NCBI GenBank assembly: GCA_017439545.1
Contig: JAFSIW010000071.1
Coordinates: forward strand, 1-43,206
Reading direction: 5' to 3'
Length of the DNA: 43,206 nt
DNA from: Clostridia bacterium
Lineage (GTDB): Bacteria; Bacillota; Clostridia; Oscillospirales; Acutalibacteraceae
The notes beneath the pieces were generated by a model, which ran no database searches, had not been told where the DNA came from, and saw only the letters and a list, made by a program, of their open reading frames with translations. This document shows positions 8,291 through 17,023 of this stretch, one piece after another. Made by a program: the position numbers and the translations under genes. How positions within the stretch are numbered: position 1 is the first letter of the stretch; each line of letters starts with the position of its first letter.

Positions 8291-10744
8291 TTAGTCCCGA
8301 TATTCTTCCATAATAAAGGCTTCGAAAATGTCGCCTTCTTTAATATCGGAGAATTTTTCCAGTCCGATACCGCATTCATAGCCGCTGGCCACTTCTTTCA
8401 CGTCGTCTTTAAAGCGGCGCAGGGAGTCAATGGCGTCTTCGGCGATTACGATACCGTCACGTACCACGCGGATCTGGCAAGCACGGGTAACCTTGCCGTT
8501 CAATACGTAGCTACCGGCAATGGTACCGGCAGAAGAGATCTTGAATACGTTACGAACTTCAATGCGACCCATCACCACTTCACGGAATTTGGGCGCCAGC
8601 ATACCCTTCATAGCGGCTTCAATTTCTTCAATGCAGTCGTAGATAACACGGTACATCCGCAGTTCCACACCGTCACGCTCGGCATTGGCCTGGGCTACGG
8701 GGTCGGGACGTACGTTAAAGCCAACTACGATGGCGTTGGAGGCATTGGCCAGCATAACGTCGGATTCGGAGATGGCACCGGCACCGCCGTGGATGACCCG
8801 CACACGAACTTCGTCGTTGGTGAGTTTTTCCAGAGATTGGCGAACGGCTTCTACCGAGCCTTGTACGTCGGCTTTTACAACAATGTTCAGTTCCTTCATA
8901 TCGCCCTGTTGCATTTGGTCGAACAGATTATCCAGCGTAACCTTTTGTTGCGAACGGAATTGTTCTTCTTTGGCGGCGGCTTTCCGTTGTTCCACCAATT
9001 CACGGGCCAGACGTTCGTCCGAAACGGCGTTGAATTCGTCACCTGCTTCGGGCACTTCCGCCATACCGGTGATTTCTACGGGAACCGAAGGACCTGCTTC
9101 TTTTACCCGTTCACCCTTGTCGTTGGTCATAACACGTACACGACCAACCGCAGAGCCTGCCACCAGAATGTCACCGGATTTCAGTGTACCGTTTTGTACC
9201 AGCACGGTGGCAACGGGACCGCGACCTTTATCCAGACGGGCTTCAATGACCACACCTTTGGCGGCACGGTCGGGGTTGGCTTTCAGTTCCAGCATATCCG
9301 AAACCAGCAATACGCTTTCCAACAGTTTATCAATGTTCATGCCGGTGTGGGCAGATACGGGCACGCAGATCACGTCGCCGCCCCATTCTTCGGGCACCAG
9401 ATTGTGCTCGGTGAGTTGTTGCATAATGCGGTCGGGATTGGCGGATTCTTTATCCATTTTATTGATGGCAACCACAATTTGCACCTCGGCGGCACGGGCG
9501 TGGTTGATGGCTTCAATGGTCTGGGGCATAATACCGTCGTCGGCGGCAACCACCAGAATGGCAACGTCGGTAGCCATAGCGCCACGGGCACGCATGGCGG
9601 TAAAGGCGGCGTGACCGGGGGTGTCTAAGAAGGTGATGTCACGGTCTTCCAGCGTAACCCGATATGCACCGATGTGCTGGGTAATACCGCCGGCTTCCCC
9701 TGCGGTTACACGGGTGTTGCGGATAGCGTCCAACAACGAGGTCTTACCGTGGTCAACGTGACCCATAACCACAACAACGGGATCGCGGGGCTTCAGATCT
9801 TCGGCAGTATCTTCGTGGTCGTCAATAATGCGGTCTTCAATGGTGATGACCACTTCTTTTTCCACAACCGCGCCCATTTCGGTGGCAACGATTTCGGCGG
9901 TGTCGTAGTCGATGACCTGATTCATGGTGGCCATCACGCCCAGCTTCATCAATTCTTTGATGACTTCGGCGGCGGTCTTCTTCATGCGGGAGGCCAGTTC
10001 GCTGACCGTGATCTCTTCGCCTACGGTAACCTTAATGGGAGTGGCTTTGATTTTTTCCAACTGGATCCGACGCAGTTCGGCGGCCTCTTTTTCCGCCTTG
10101 GAGCGTTGGTTGCGGCGATAGTCTTTGGAACGTTGATTCAGCTTTTGCTTATTGCTGGACGTATCCCGCATGGCGCGGTCGGGTGCCAGATTGGTGTATT
10201 TTTCGTTGTATTTTTCCAAGTCCACGTTGTTGGCACGGGTATCCACCGTGCGCAGCGTACCGGGACCGCGGTTGGGTTGGGCACCGGGCTCTTTCTTCTC
10301 CTTCTTTTGAGGGGGAATGGGCTTGGATTCCTTGTGAGGCGCCGCCTTTTCTTCTTTCTTGGCAGGCTTATCGGCTTTTTTAGCCTTGGTTTCTTTTTCT
10401 TCTTTTTGTTCGGCTTGAGCGGGAGCGGCTTCGGGCATTTTGCCGCCGTTTTTCAGCATTTCGGCAATCAGAGCCTGTTGAGCCAGCATATCTGCCTTCT
10501 TGGCTTCTTTTTCTGCCTTTTTGGCGGCCTTGGCTTCTTCGCCCATCTTAAAGAAAGCGTCAAAGCTTTCTACCGCCGTACTTTGGGTAAATGCGTCGAA
10601 CACAATGTTCAACTCTTCTTCGGTGAGAGCGGTCATATGCTTTTTGGTCTCGCCGGTGTATTTGGATAAAATTTCAATTACTTTCTTATTGTTTGTCTCC
10701 CCAAAGTCTTTGGCGACTTCGTGGACACGATATTTGATCATCAT
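8291..10744 (-). CDS. infB: translation initiation factor IF-2
   Basis: 817 residues; the GTPase that places initiator tRNA on the 30S subunit. An IF2-N domain ([13 protein letters not shown]) is followed by a low-complexity Lys/Glu/Ala/Pro linker at about 70-240, then a second IF2-N segment. The G domain begins near 325 with GHVDHGKTS (G1), DTPGHAAF (G3) and NKMD (G4). Beta-barrel and C-terminal domains complete the usual length. Two tandem ATG codons occur; the first (10744) is taken because it overlaps the ylxQ stop by 4 bp and has GGAGGA 8 nt upstream. Confidence 0.97.
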   Translation of the reverse strand: MMIKYRVHEVAKDFGETNNKKVIEILSKYTGETKKHMTALTEEELNIVFDAFTQSTAVESFDAFFKMGEEAKAAKKAEKEAKKADMLAQQALIAEMLKNGGKMPEAAPAQAEQKEEKETKAKKADKPAKKEEKAAPHKESKPIPPQKKEKKEPGAQPNRGPGTLRTVDTRANNVDLEKYNEKYTNLAPDRAMRDTSSNKQKLNQRSKDYRRNQRSKAEKEAAELRRIQLEKIKATPIKVTVGEEITVSELASRMKKTAAEVIKELMKLGVMATMNQVIDYDTAEIVATEMGAVVEKEVVITIEDRIIDDHEDTAEDLKPRDPVVVVMGHVDHGKTSLLDAIRNTRVTAGEAGGITQHIGAYRVTLEDRDITFLDTPGHAAFTAMRARGAMATDVAILVVAADDGIMPQTIEAINHARAAEVQIVVAINKMDKESANPDRIMQQLTEHNLVPEEWGGDVICVPVSAHTGMNIDKLLESVLLVSDMLELKANPDRAAKGVVIEARLDKGRGPVATVLVQNGTLKSGDILVAGSAVGRVRVMTNDKGERVKEAGPSVPVEITGMAEVPEAGDEFNAVSDERLARELVEQRKAAAKEEQFRSQQKVTLDNLFDQMQQGDMKELNIVVKADVQGSVEAVRQSLEKLTNDEVRVRVIHGGAGAISESDVMLANASNAIVVGFNVRPDPVAQANAERDGVELRMYRVIYDCIEEIEAAMKGMLAPKFREVVMGRIEVRNVFKISSAGTIAGSYVLNGKVTRACQIRVVRDGIVIAEDAIDSLRRFKDDVKEVASGYECGIGLEKFSDIKEGDIFEAFIMEEYRD

Positions 10745-11055
10745 ATGTTCATTCCTCCATTATCAATCAAAAACAAAGCTTGTTTGGCAAAACCGTCATC
10801 GGTGAGGGTGACGGTGCCCGCCTGAACGCCGATGGCGTGAGAAAGGTCTTGGGCTGAATGGGGTATCCGCCGCAGGGGGATTTGATCCTTGCCTTTAAAG
10901 CGAACTTCCTTTTCGGTGCGGGCGGCGGTGTCGGCGGCTACGATCACCAGACAGGCTTTGCCGTTTTCTATGGCATCTGCCGTTTTGGCGAATCCGATTT
11001 CCAACCGACCGGCGCGGCGGCACATTCCCAAAAGGGAAAGCAATTTGTCATTCAT
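10741..11055 (-). CDS. ylxQ: L7Ae-family RNA-binding protein YlxQ
   Basis: 104 residues of the L7Ae/L30e/Gadd45 fold, which binds kink-turn RNAs. [15 protein letters not shown] at the N-terminus and the central LVIVAADTA are characteristic. It lies between ylxR and infB, its conserved place in Firmicutes, overlapping ylxR by 8 bp and infB by 4 bp. Its exact RNA target is not known from sequence. Confidence 0.9.
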   Translation of the reverse strand: MNDKLLSLLGMCRRAGRLEIGFAKTADAIENGKACLVIVAADTAARTEKEVRFKGKDQIPLRRIPHSAQDLSHAIGVQAGTVTLTDDGFAKQALFLIDNGGMNI

Positions 11056-11320
11056 TTGCCTTTAATTCCTCCTCCATGGCGTCAAACACAGCTTCGGGAA
11101 TTTGCATGGAAAAGGCTTTTTCAAACCGACGGGCTTTGCGGGCGATGGCAAAACAGTCCGACGAGCGGCAAAGATAGGCCCCTCTGCCCGGCTTTTTAGA
11201 GGTTAAGTCCAACGAGACCTCTCCCTCTTTGTTTTTAACCACCCGAATCAGCTCCTGCTTGGGTTTCATTTCGCCGCAACCGCTGCATTTGCGTAAGGGC
11301 GTTTTTCGTTGTTTTTGCAC
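11048..11320 (-). CDS. ylxR: YlxR/RnpM family RNA-binding protein
   Basis: 90 residues of the DUF448 family. It shows the N-terminal CSGCGEMKPKQELIRVV block and GRGAYLC near residue 45. The Bacillus homologue has been linked to RNase P (RnpM). The start codon is GTG (11318-11320), with AAGGAGG 8 nt upstream. It sits between nusA and ylxQ as expected. Confidence 0.92.
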   Translation of the reverse strand: MQKQRKTPLRKCSGCGEMKPKQELIRVVKNKEGEVSLDLTSKKPGRGAYLCRSSDCFAIARKARRFEKAFSMQIPEAVFDAMEEELKANE

Positions 11321-11356
11321 AGCCTTTTCCTCCTTGTGTTGGCTTAAGGAATTGAA

Positions 11357-12418
11357 TTATTCGCCGTAAAAACCGCTTTCGGGACGAATGTCGATCTTCC
11401 AGCCGGTGAGACGGGCGGCAAGACGAACGTTTTGTCCCTTGTTGCCGATGGCCAACGACAGTTGTGCGTCGGGCACGGTAACGTGGCAGGCTTTGGAGCC
11501 GTCAGGCTCTACTTCCACCTTCAGCACCTTGGCAGGGGAGAGGGCTTCGGCGATAAAGGCGGCGGGATCTTCGGAGTAACGAACGATGTCGATCTTTTCA
11601 CCGTCTAATTCTTCTACGATCTTGGCAACACGGGTGCCTTTGGGACCGATGCAAGAGCCGATGGGGTCAATGTTGTCGTCGTGAGACAGCACCGCCAATT
11701 TGGTGCGGGAGCCGGCTTCACGGGAAACGGCTTTGACTTCGATGACACCGTCAAAAATTTCGGGTACTTCGTTTTCAAACAAACGCTTTACCAAACCGGA
11801 ATGGGTACGGGAGATCTTTACCTTGGGACCGCGATCGGTTTCAAACACGTCAACAATGAATACCTTCACGTGTTGACCTTCCCGCAGTTCTTCACCGGGA
11901 ACTTGCTCGTTTTTGGGCAATACGTATTCGGCAGTGCCGATTTGCACGGTCACGTTGCCGGTGCGGGGATCTACCGAGTGTACCACGGCAGATACCAGCT
12001 CTTGGTTTTTGTTTTGGAATTCTTCCATAGCCTGACCCCGTTCAGCATCGCGAATGCCTTGACGGATGACGTGCTTGGCAGTTTGGGCGGCAATACGACC
12101 GAAGGCGCGGGTGTCCAGCGGGATCTCGATCACGTCGCCGACTTTGGCGCTCTTTTTGATCTTTTTGGCGTCATCCACCAGAATGTCGGTGTCAGCGTCT
12201 TCGATCTCTTCCACTACGTTTTTGCGAACGAAAGCTTTAAAGGTACGTTCTTCGCAGTCGATGTTGCAGAATACGATGTCTTTAGAACCGTAATCTTTTT
12301 TAACCGACACCACGATAGCGGCGGCAATTTTTTCGGCGATGTATTCTGCGGGGATGCCTTTTTCTTTTTCCATAAAGGCTAATGCTTCAAAAAATTCGTT
12401 TTTATTTGCGCTGGTCAT
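11357..12418 (-). CDS. nusA: transcription termination/antitermination factor NusA
   Basis: 353 residues; binds RNA polymerase and nascent RNA to modulate pausing and termination. In order there is an N-terminal polymerase-binding domain (1-125), an S1 domain (about 135-200) and two KH domains, recognised by DPIGSCIGPKGTRV and LSLAIGNKGQNVRLAARLTG. The protein ends after KH2, so it lacks the acidic C-terminal repeats of E. coli NusA, the normal state in Firmicutes. It follows rimP after 24 nt. Confidence 0.97.
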   Translation of the reverse strand: MTSANKNEFFEALAFMEKEKGIPAEYIAEKIAAAIVVSVKKDYGSKDIVFCNIDCEERTFKAFVRKNVVEEIEDADTDILVDDAKKIKKSAKVGDVIEIPLDTRAFGRIAAQTAKHVIRQGIRDAERGQAMEEFQNKNQELVSAVVHSVDPRTGNVTVQIGTAEYVLPKNEQVPGEELREGQHVKVFIVDVFETDRGPKVKISRTHSGLVKRLFENEVPEIFDGVIEVKAVSREAGSRTKLAVLSHDDNIDPIGSCIGPKGTRVAKIVEELDGEKIDIVRYSEDPAAFIAEALSPAKVLKVEVEPDGSKACHVTVPDAQLSLAIGNKGQNVRLAARLTGWKIDIRPESGFYGE

Positions 12419-12442
12419 TTTTTCTCAATTCCTCCAATATAG

Positions 12443-12934
12443 TTATTCAAAATCAAAAAAGTGATCATCGTCCAAACGGACCGATGCAATATCTGACATA
12501 TTCAAGGTGATGAGATTTTCGTTCTCATCGGTCAGGGTCAAGGTATCCTCTTTCTTTTCCAACAGAATGCCCTTTACCTCTTTGGTGCCGTCAATGGCAC
12601 GATAGAGTTTTAAAAGGATCGGCTCGCCTTCCATTTGTTCAAAGTGACGATCCTTGGTCAGTTCCCGATTCAGCCCGGGGGAGCTGACCTCCAGATAATA
12701 CCCTTGCTCAATAAAGTCCGCTTCATCCAAGGGGGCATCCAAAGCGCGGGAGAGATTTTCGCAATCGTTGATGTTCACGCCGCCGTCTTTGTCAATAAAG
12801 AACCGCAAAAACCAGTCGGCTCCTTCTTTTACAAAGCGAACGTCCCACAACTCCAGTCCCAATTCTTCGGCAAAGGGAAGCGCCAATGCTTCTGCCTTGG
12901 CGGCAATGTTGCCCGATTTGCTTGCCAAATCCAA
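12443..12934 (-). CDS. rimP: ribosome maturation factor RimP
   Basis: 163 residues; needed for late 30S assembly. ELGLELWDVRFVKEG, FIDKDGGVNINDCENLSR and YYLEVSSPGLNREL are strong family signatures. The start codon is TTG (12932-12934), preceded by AAAGGA at short spacing; no better ATG or GTG exists in frame. It is the first gene of the operon and has a dedicated promoter and a structured leader. Confidence 0.94.
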   Translation of the reverse strand: MDLASKSGNIAAKAEALALPFAEELGLELWDVRFVKEGADWFLRFFIDKDGGVNINDCENLSRALDAPLDEADFIEQGYYLEVSSPGLNRELTKDRHFEQMEGEPILLKLYRAIDGTKEVKGILLEKKEDTLTLTDENENLITLNMSDIASVRLDDDHFFDFE

Positions 12935-12976
12935 TCATCCTTTCGGGTGTAAAGTAAAAAGGTAGATAACAAACAT

Positions 12977-13002
12977 AAAAGAGCGGGTCGCCCCACTCTT
13001 TT
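12977..13002 (-). promoter_or_regulatory. leader hairpin of the rimP-nusA operon
   Basis: AAAAGAG and CTCTTTT arms enclose GGG/CCC pairs in the untranslated leader, about 45 nt before the rimP start. A weaker outer pairing of TATCT-type segments may extend it, and a TTTTT run lies downstream on the transcript. It could be an attenuator through which NusA controls its own operon, or only a stabilising hairpin. Confidence 0.4.
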
Positions 13003-13028
13003 GCCTACAATCTATCTTAACCGTATAT

Positions 13029-13057
13029 ACTATAACATATTCTGTAATAAAAAGCAA
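13029..13057 (-). promoter_or_regulatory. promoter of the rimP-nusA-infB operon
   Basis: On the minus strand, TTGCTT (13052-13057), a 17-nt spacer and an extended -10 TGTTATAGT (TATAGT at 13029-13034). It is divergent from the lipoprotein promoter about 130 bp away. Confidence 0.75.
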
Positions 13058-13161
13058 CCCTTTTTTGTACCAAAACCAAGGGTTTTACCGACGCTTTTTT
13101 CGGTCATATTGCCATAAATTCAGAAAAATGTTGAAAAATCAACTTCTTTGGAAAGAAATCC

Positions 13162-13190
13162 TTGCTTTTTTGCCGGATATGGGGTATAAT
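13162..13190 (+). promoter_or_regulatory. promoter of the lipoprotein-asp23-fakA operon
   Basis: TTGCTT (13162-13167), 17-nt spacer, perfect TATAAT (13185-13190). Because the promoter occupies these bases, the in-frame codons here cannot be the translated start of the following gene. Confidence 0.75.
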
Positions 13191-13221
13191 ATCCATAACT
13201 ATGATGGGAGGATTATGGATA

Positions 13222-14859
13222 GTGAACAGAATTTCTCACAACAAAATACTCCTCCTGTTTATGGTACTTACTCTGCTTTGCCTCTCCCTTTGCGGATGCA
13301 ATAAGCCATCGGTGGACTTGCCTTCGGCGGAGGAAACCCCCACCGATACCGGTATTGCCGCCGCACAGATGACCTTGGCCTATACCGCTACCGATTCGCT
13401 GAATCCCTATCTTGCCAAAACCAAGACCAATCAGGAATTGTGCGGCTTGTTGTATGACGGTCTCATTCTGCTGAAAGAAGGATATGAGGTGGAATACCGC
13501 TTGGCGCGGGATATTGTGAACGAAGGTACGACCGTTACGGTCAGCTTGGCGCAGACCACCTTTTCGGACGGAAGTCCCGTTACCCCGCAGGACGTTCTAA
13601 CCTCGATGGAAGCGGCACGCACGGCAGAGAATCTGTCCTATGGTCGGGACTTTGAAAACGTAAAAGAGATCACGGTGAATAAAAACGGTCTGTTAGAGAT
13701 CACGTTGAATCATCAGGATCCTTATTTTGTAAACTTTTTGGATTTTCCCGTATATAAAAGCGGGACCGAACAGCAGGAAAATACCGACAATAAAGATCTG
13801 CCGCCCGTTGGTAGCGGTCGGTACGTGTTCCATGAGGAGTCGGGTGCCTATTGGTTGACCGCCAATCCCAACTGGATGGGGGGCAGCGTGGGCATTTCGG
13901 TGATCGAACTGAAAAACCTGCCTGACCATGATGCCATTGACCACGCGGTGCAGGTAGGCACGGTGGATTGGTGTTATTCTGACCTGAGTAACAATAATTT
14001 TCCCAATATGAATGGCATTTCCAAGCAGGTGCCGCTTGCTAATCTTGTGTATCTGGGCGCCAATATGAAGCTGGGTTATATGAGCAATCAGAATATCCGA
14101 GCGGGAGTATCGGCTGCTATCAACCGTTCTGCCGTGGTAGACAATGCCTTTTTCGGGGTGGCAACCCCTGCGGCAGGCCCGTATCTGTCTTCCCTGAAAG
14201 AAACGGTGGGTTTGCAAACCCTACCTGCCACAGCCGATACCCAGCAGGCAATTGCTTGCTTTACACGGGCGGGCTTCGCCAGTCTGGACGAAGAAGGTCG
14301 CCGCATCAATGCAAACGGTCGTTTGCTGAGTATTAAAATCATTTATAACACCGAAAACTCTGCCCGTGAGAGTATGGCGACTCTGGTGGCCGCTCAGCTT
14401 GGCGCGGTGGGGTGTAAGGTGACCGTTTCGGGCTTGACCTATGAGGAATACCGTTCCGCCATTCGCTATGGGCATTACGACCTGTATATCGGTGAGATGG
14501 TCATCCCCGACAATTTCGATTTATATCCTTTGTTGACCGCAGGCGGAATGCTGACCTTTGACGTTTCCGAGCCTACCGTTCCCGAAACATCTTCTGCCGA
14601 AGGGGGCGGCGATGGTGCCGATCTTGGCGCGGTAGAAGAAAACGTAGAGGATGCGTTTATTGCCGCCCGTGCGGCCTATCGGTATCATAACGGACGGGGA
14701 AGCCTGACCGAAATGGTATCCTGCTTTAATCAAGAGTTACCCATCATTCCGGTTTGTCACCGAACGGGGATGTTGATATATGCCAACTCCATTAAGGGTG
14801 AGCCTGCACCGTTGGCAGGTGACCCGTTTAACGGAATTGAGCGTTGTACCGTATCATAA
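13222..14859 (+). CDS. family 5 extracellular solute-binding lipoprotein (peptide-binding type)
   Basis: 545 residues; an OppA/DppA-like binding protein tethered outside the membrane. The GTG start at 13222 has GGGAGGA 10 nt upstream. The N-terminus is a lipoprotein signal ending in the lipobox LCGC. Family-5 features include ADSL-like TDSLNPYLAKT, the TFSDGSPVTPQDVLTSMEAA block and GYMSNQNIRAGVSAAINRSA. A Glu/Gly-rich low-complexity insert (SSAEGGGDGADLGAVEE) near residue 460 is probably a surface loop. No permease or ATPase gene is adjacent. It is instead first in an operon with asp23-like and fakA genes, so it may serve a distant transporter or act as a sensor. Confidence 0.88.
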   Translation: MNRISHNKILLLFMVLTLLCLSLCGCNKPSVDLPSAEETPTDTGIAAAQMTLAYTATDSLNPYLAKTKTNQELCGLLYDGLILLKEGYEVEYRLARDIVNEGTTVTVSLAQTTFSDGSPVTPQDVLTSMEAARTAENLSYGRDFENVKEITVNKNGLLEITLNHQDPYFVNFLDFPVYKSGTEQQENTDNKDLPPVGSGRYVFHEESGAYWLTANPNWMGGSVGISVIELKNLPDHDAIDHAVQVGTVDWCYSDLSNNNFPNMNGISKQVPLANLVYLGANMKLGYMSNQNIRAGVSAAINRSAVVDNAFFGVATPAAGPYLSSLKETVGLQTLPATADTQQAIACFTRAGFASLDEEGRRINANGRLLSIKIIYNTENSARESMATLVAAQLGAVGCKVTVSGLTYEEYRSAIRYGHYDLYIGEMVIPDNFDLYPLLTAGGMLTFDVSEPTVPETSSAEGGGDGADLGAVEENVEDAFIAARAAYRYHNGRGSLTEMVSCFNQELPIIPVCHRTGMLIYANSIKGEPAPLAGDPFNGIERCTVS

Positions 14860-14884
14860 CATATATAGAAAAGGAGAGTTTTGC

Positions 14885-15235
14885 ATGATTAAATACGAAA
14901 CCCATTTAGGCGAAATCACCATTTCTCAAAACTATTTTACCAAGCTGGTGGGCGAAGCGGTATCCTCTTGCTACGGAGTGGTATCTATGGTGCCCAAGGG
15001 CGTGCAACGACTGCGTCCTAAATTTTTGAAAAAGAAATACAGCGATACCGGCATTCGGGTATACGGCAACGATCATTCGCTGACCATCGACCTGCACATT
15101 CGTGTGATCTATGGTATGAACATCAATGCCATCTCCCGCAGTATTGTGAATAAAGTCTCTTATGTGGTGGAGGATGCCACCGGCATTAAGGTGGATCACG
15201 TGCGTGTCCACGTAGACGGACTGACCGAAGAATAA
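14885..15235 (+). CDS. Asp23/Gls24 family envelope stress protein
   Basis: 116 residues. The pattern GEITISQNYFTKLVGEAVSSCYGVV followed by a strongly predicted beta-alpha segment (SLTIDLHIRVIYGMNINAIS) is that of YloU/Asp23 proteins, small cytosolic proteins that associate with the membrane and cell-envelope stress. Start at 14885 with AAGGAG 8 nt upstream. The gene precedes fakA by 56 nt, the arrangement yloU-yloV seen throughout Firmicutes. Confidence 0.9.
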   Translation: MIKYETHLGEITISQNYFTKLVGEAVSSCYGVVSMVPKGVQRLRPKFLKKKYSDTGIRVYGNDHSLTIDLHIRVIYGMNINAISRSIVNKVSYVVEDATGIKVDHVRVHVDGLTEE

Positions 15236-15291
15236 TCTGTTAGCGTGGCAGGGATTGCCCGTGCCATCATCTTGTTAGGAGTGTTTTAATT

Positions 15292-16950
15292 TTGGCTAAT
15301 CTTATTACCGGCAGTATTTTTCGTGATGCGGTGATCTCCGGCGCCGCCAACATTACCAATCAACGCCAGGCAGTGGACGAACTGAACGTGTTCCCCGTAC
15401 CCGATGGGGATACCGGTACCAATATGTCTTTGACCATCAACAATGCCGCCCGTACCGTGGAACGCATGGGTGAATGCAGTGTGGATGAAGCCGCCAAAGA
15501 AACGGCAAGCGCTTTGCTTCGCGGTGCCCGCGGTAACTCGGGTGTTATTTTGTCCTTGTTCTTCCGCGGCATTTCCAAAGGACTGAAAGGGGTAGAGACT
15601 GCCGACGGTGTAGCATTGGCTGCCGCCTTTAACGCCGGGGTAGATACCGCTTATAAAGCAGTTATGAAGCCCACGGAAGGTACCATTCTTACCGTGGCCC
15701 GCCTGTCGGCCAAAACTGCCACGGAAGCCGCAAAAGAAAACAACGATGCCGCTTTTGTGATGGAAAAAACCTACGAATCGGCAAAAGAAGCGTTAGCCCA
15801 AACCCCCGAGCTGTTGCCTGTGCTGAAAAAAGCAGGGGTGGTAGACGCCGGCGGTCAAGGCTTGCTGTGCATTTTTGAGGGGATGCTTTCGGTCATTCGT
15901 GACGGGGTGATGATCGCTCCCACCGGTAAAAAGTCCGCCGCTCCCAAGAAGGAGGCCAAGCCGGAAGTCAATTTTGAAGAAGAGATCAACTTTACCTATT
16001 GCACCGAGTTTATCGTGCAAAAGGATAAATCCATCAATCGCGACCCCATCAAACTGCGGGCCTTTTTGGAGACCATCGGCGACTGCGTTGTGGTGGTAGA
16101 CGATGAGGACATTATTAAGGTGCACGTGCATTCCGACAATCCCGGCAAAGCCATTCAAGAGGGCATTAAGTTTGGTATGCTGACTAACATCAAGATTGAC
16201 AATATGCGGGAGCAAAATCAACGCATTGTTAACGATAAAAAGCAACCTGCCAAAACCATGCGGGGCGAAGCCATTCCTCCCGCCAAGCCCGAAAAGAAAT
16301 ACGGCTTTGTTTCGGTTGCCGCAGGCGAAGGGTTGTGTGAACTGTTCCGTGAATTGGGCGCCGACCAATTGGTAGAAGGCGGTCAAACCATGAATCCCTC
16401 CACCGATGATATTTTGCGGATGGTTGAAGCTACACCCGCCGAAACCGTATTTGTATTGCCCAATAATAAGAACATCATTATGGCGGCGGAGCAAGCCATT
16501 CCTTTGGCTACCCGCAAAGTGTGCGTGTTGCCCACCCGTACCATTCCTCAAGGCATTTCGGCTATGCTGGCCTTTGATGAGGACGAATCTACCGACGCCA
16601 ACCTGCTGGCAATGACCAAAGCGGCGCAACGCACCGGTACCGGTCAGATCACCTATGCCGCACGGGACTCCAGCTATGACGGTAAGGAGATCAAAGAAGG
16701 GCAGATCCTTGCCCTGAAGGAAGGCAAGATCGCCTTTGTGGAACAGGATATCATCAAAGCGGTGAGCAAGCTGACCAAAGCGTTGGTGAATAAGGATACC
16801 TGCCAACTAACCTTGATCTACGGCTCTGACGTGGATGCTGATACGGTAGCCCAAGCTACCGCTGCTTGCGAAGCCAAGGCAGGAGATGCAGAAGTCACCG
16901 TGATTGACGGTGGACAGCCGGTTTATTACTTCATTCTTTCGGCTGAATAA
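15292..16950 (+). CDS. fakA: fatty acid kinase catalytic subunit FakA (YloV)
   Basis: 552 residues, the usual length. FakA phosphorylates fatty acids presented by FakB carriers so that they enter phospholipid synthesis. The N-terminal DAK2-like kinase domain carries NVFPVPDGDTGTNM (32-45), with metal-binding D38 and D40, and ALLRGARGNSGVILS. A Lys/Pro linker near 215-225 and another near 320 separate the middle and C-terminal DegV-like domains. The start codon is TTG with AGGAG 10 nt upstream. No fakB gene is in the window. Confidence 0.92.
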   Translation: MANLITGSIFRDAVISGAANITNQRQAVDELNVFPVPDGDTGTNMSLTINNAARTVERMGECSVDEAAKETASALLRGARGNSGVILSLFFRGISKGLKGVETADGVALAAAFNAGVDTAYKAVMKPTEGTILTVARLSAKTATEAAKENNDAAFVMEKTYESAKEALAQTPELLPVLKKAGVVDAGGQGLLCIFEGMLSVIRDGVMIAPTGKKSAAPKKEAKPEVNFEEEINFTYCTEFIVQKDKSINRDPIKLRAFLETIGDCVVVVDDEDIIKVHVHSDNPGKAIQEGIKFGMLTNIKIDNMREQNQRIVNDKKQPAKTMRGEAIPPAKPEKKYGFVSVAAGEGLCELFRELGADQLVEGGQTMNPSTDDILRMVEATPAETVFVLPNNKNIIMAAEQAIPLATRKVCVLPTRTIPQGISAMLAFDEDESTDANLLAMTKAAQRTGTGQITYAARDSSYDGKEIKEGQILALKEGKIAFVEQDIIKAVSKLTKALVNKDTCQLTLIYGSDVDADTVAQATAACEAKAGDAEVTVIDGGQPVYYFILSAE

Positions 16951-16962
16951 TCAAAGAACAGT

Positions 16963-16992
16963 AGGCTTCCCGAAGTTCGGGAAGCCTGTTTT
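16963..16992 (+). terminator. terminator after fakA
   Basis: AGGCTTCCCGA pairs perfectly with TCGGGAAGCCT (16977-16987), followed by GTTTTTG. Confidence 0.8.
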
Positions 16993-17023
16993 TGCTTGAA
17001 GCACAAGTAAGGAGGGTGATCCA

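Noticed and set aside
9674-10669. Long open frame on the strand opposite infB
   Set aside because: It mirrors the codon pattern of the IF-2 gene, is Phe/Gly-rich low complexity, and has no ribosome site or known domain.
13065-13304. Short frame with an ATG at 13215 next to the GGGAGGA ribosome site
   Set aside because: It ends after about 30 codons, while the GTG at 13222 in another frame opens a perfect lipoprotein signal and a 545-residue family-5 protein.
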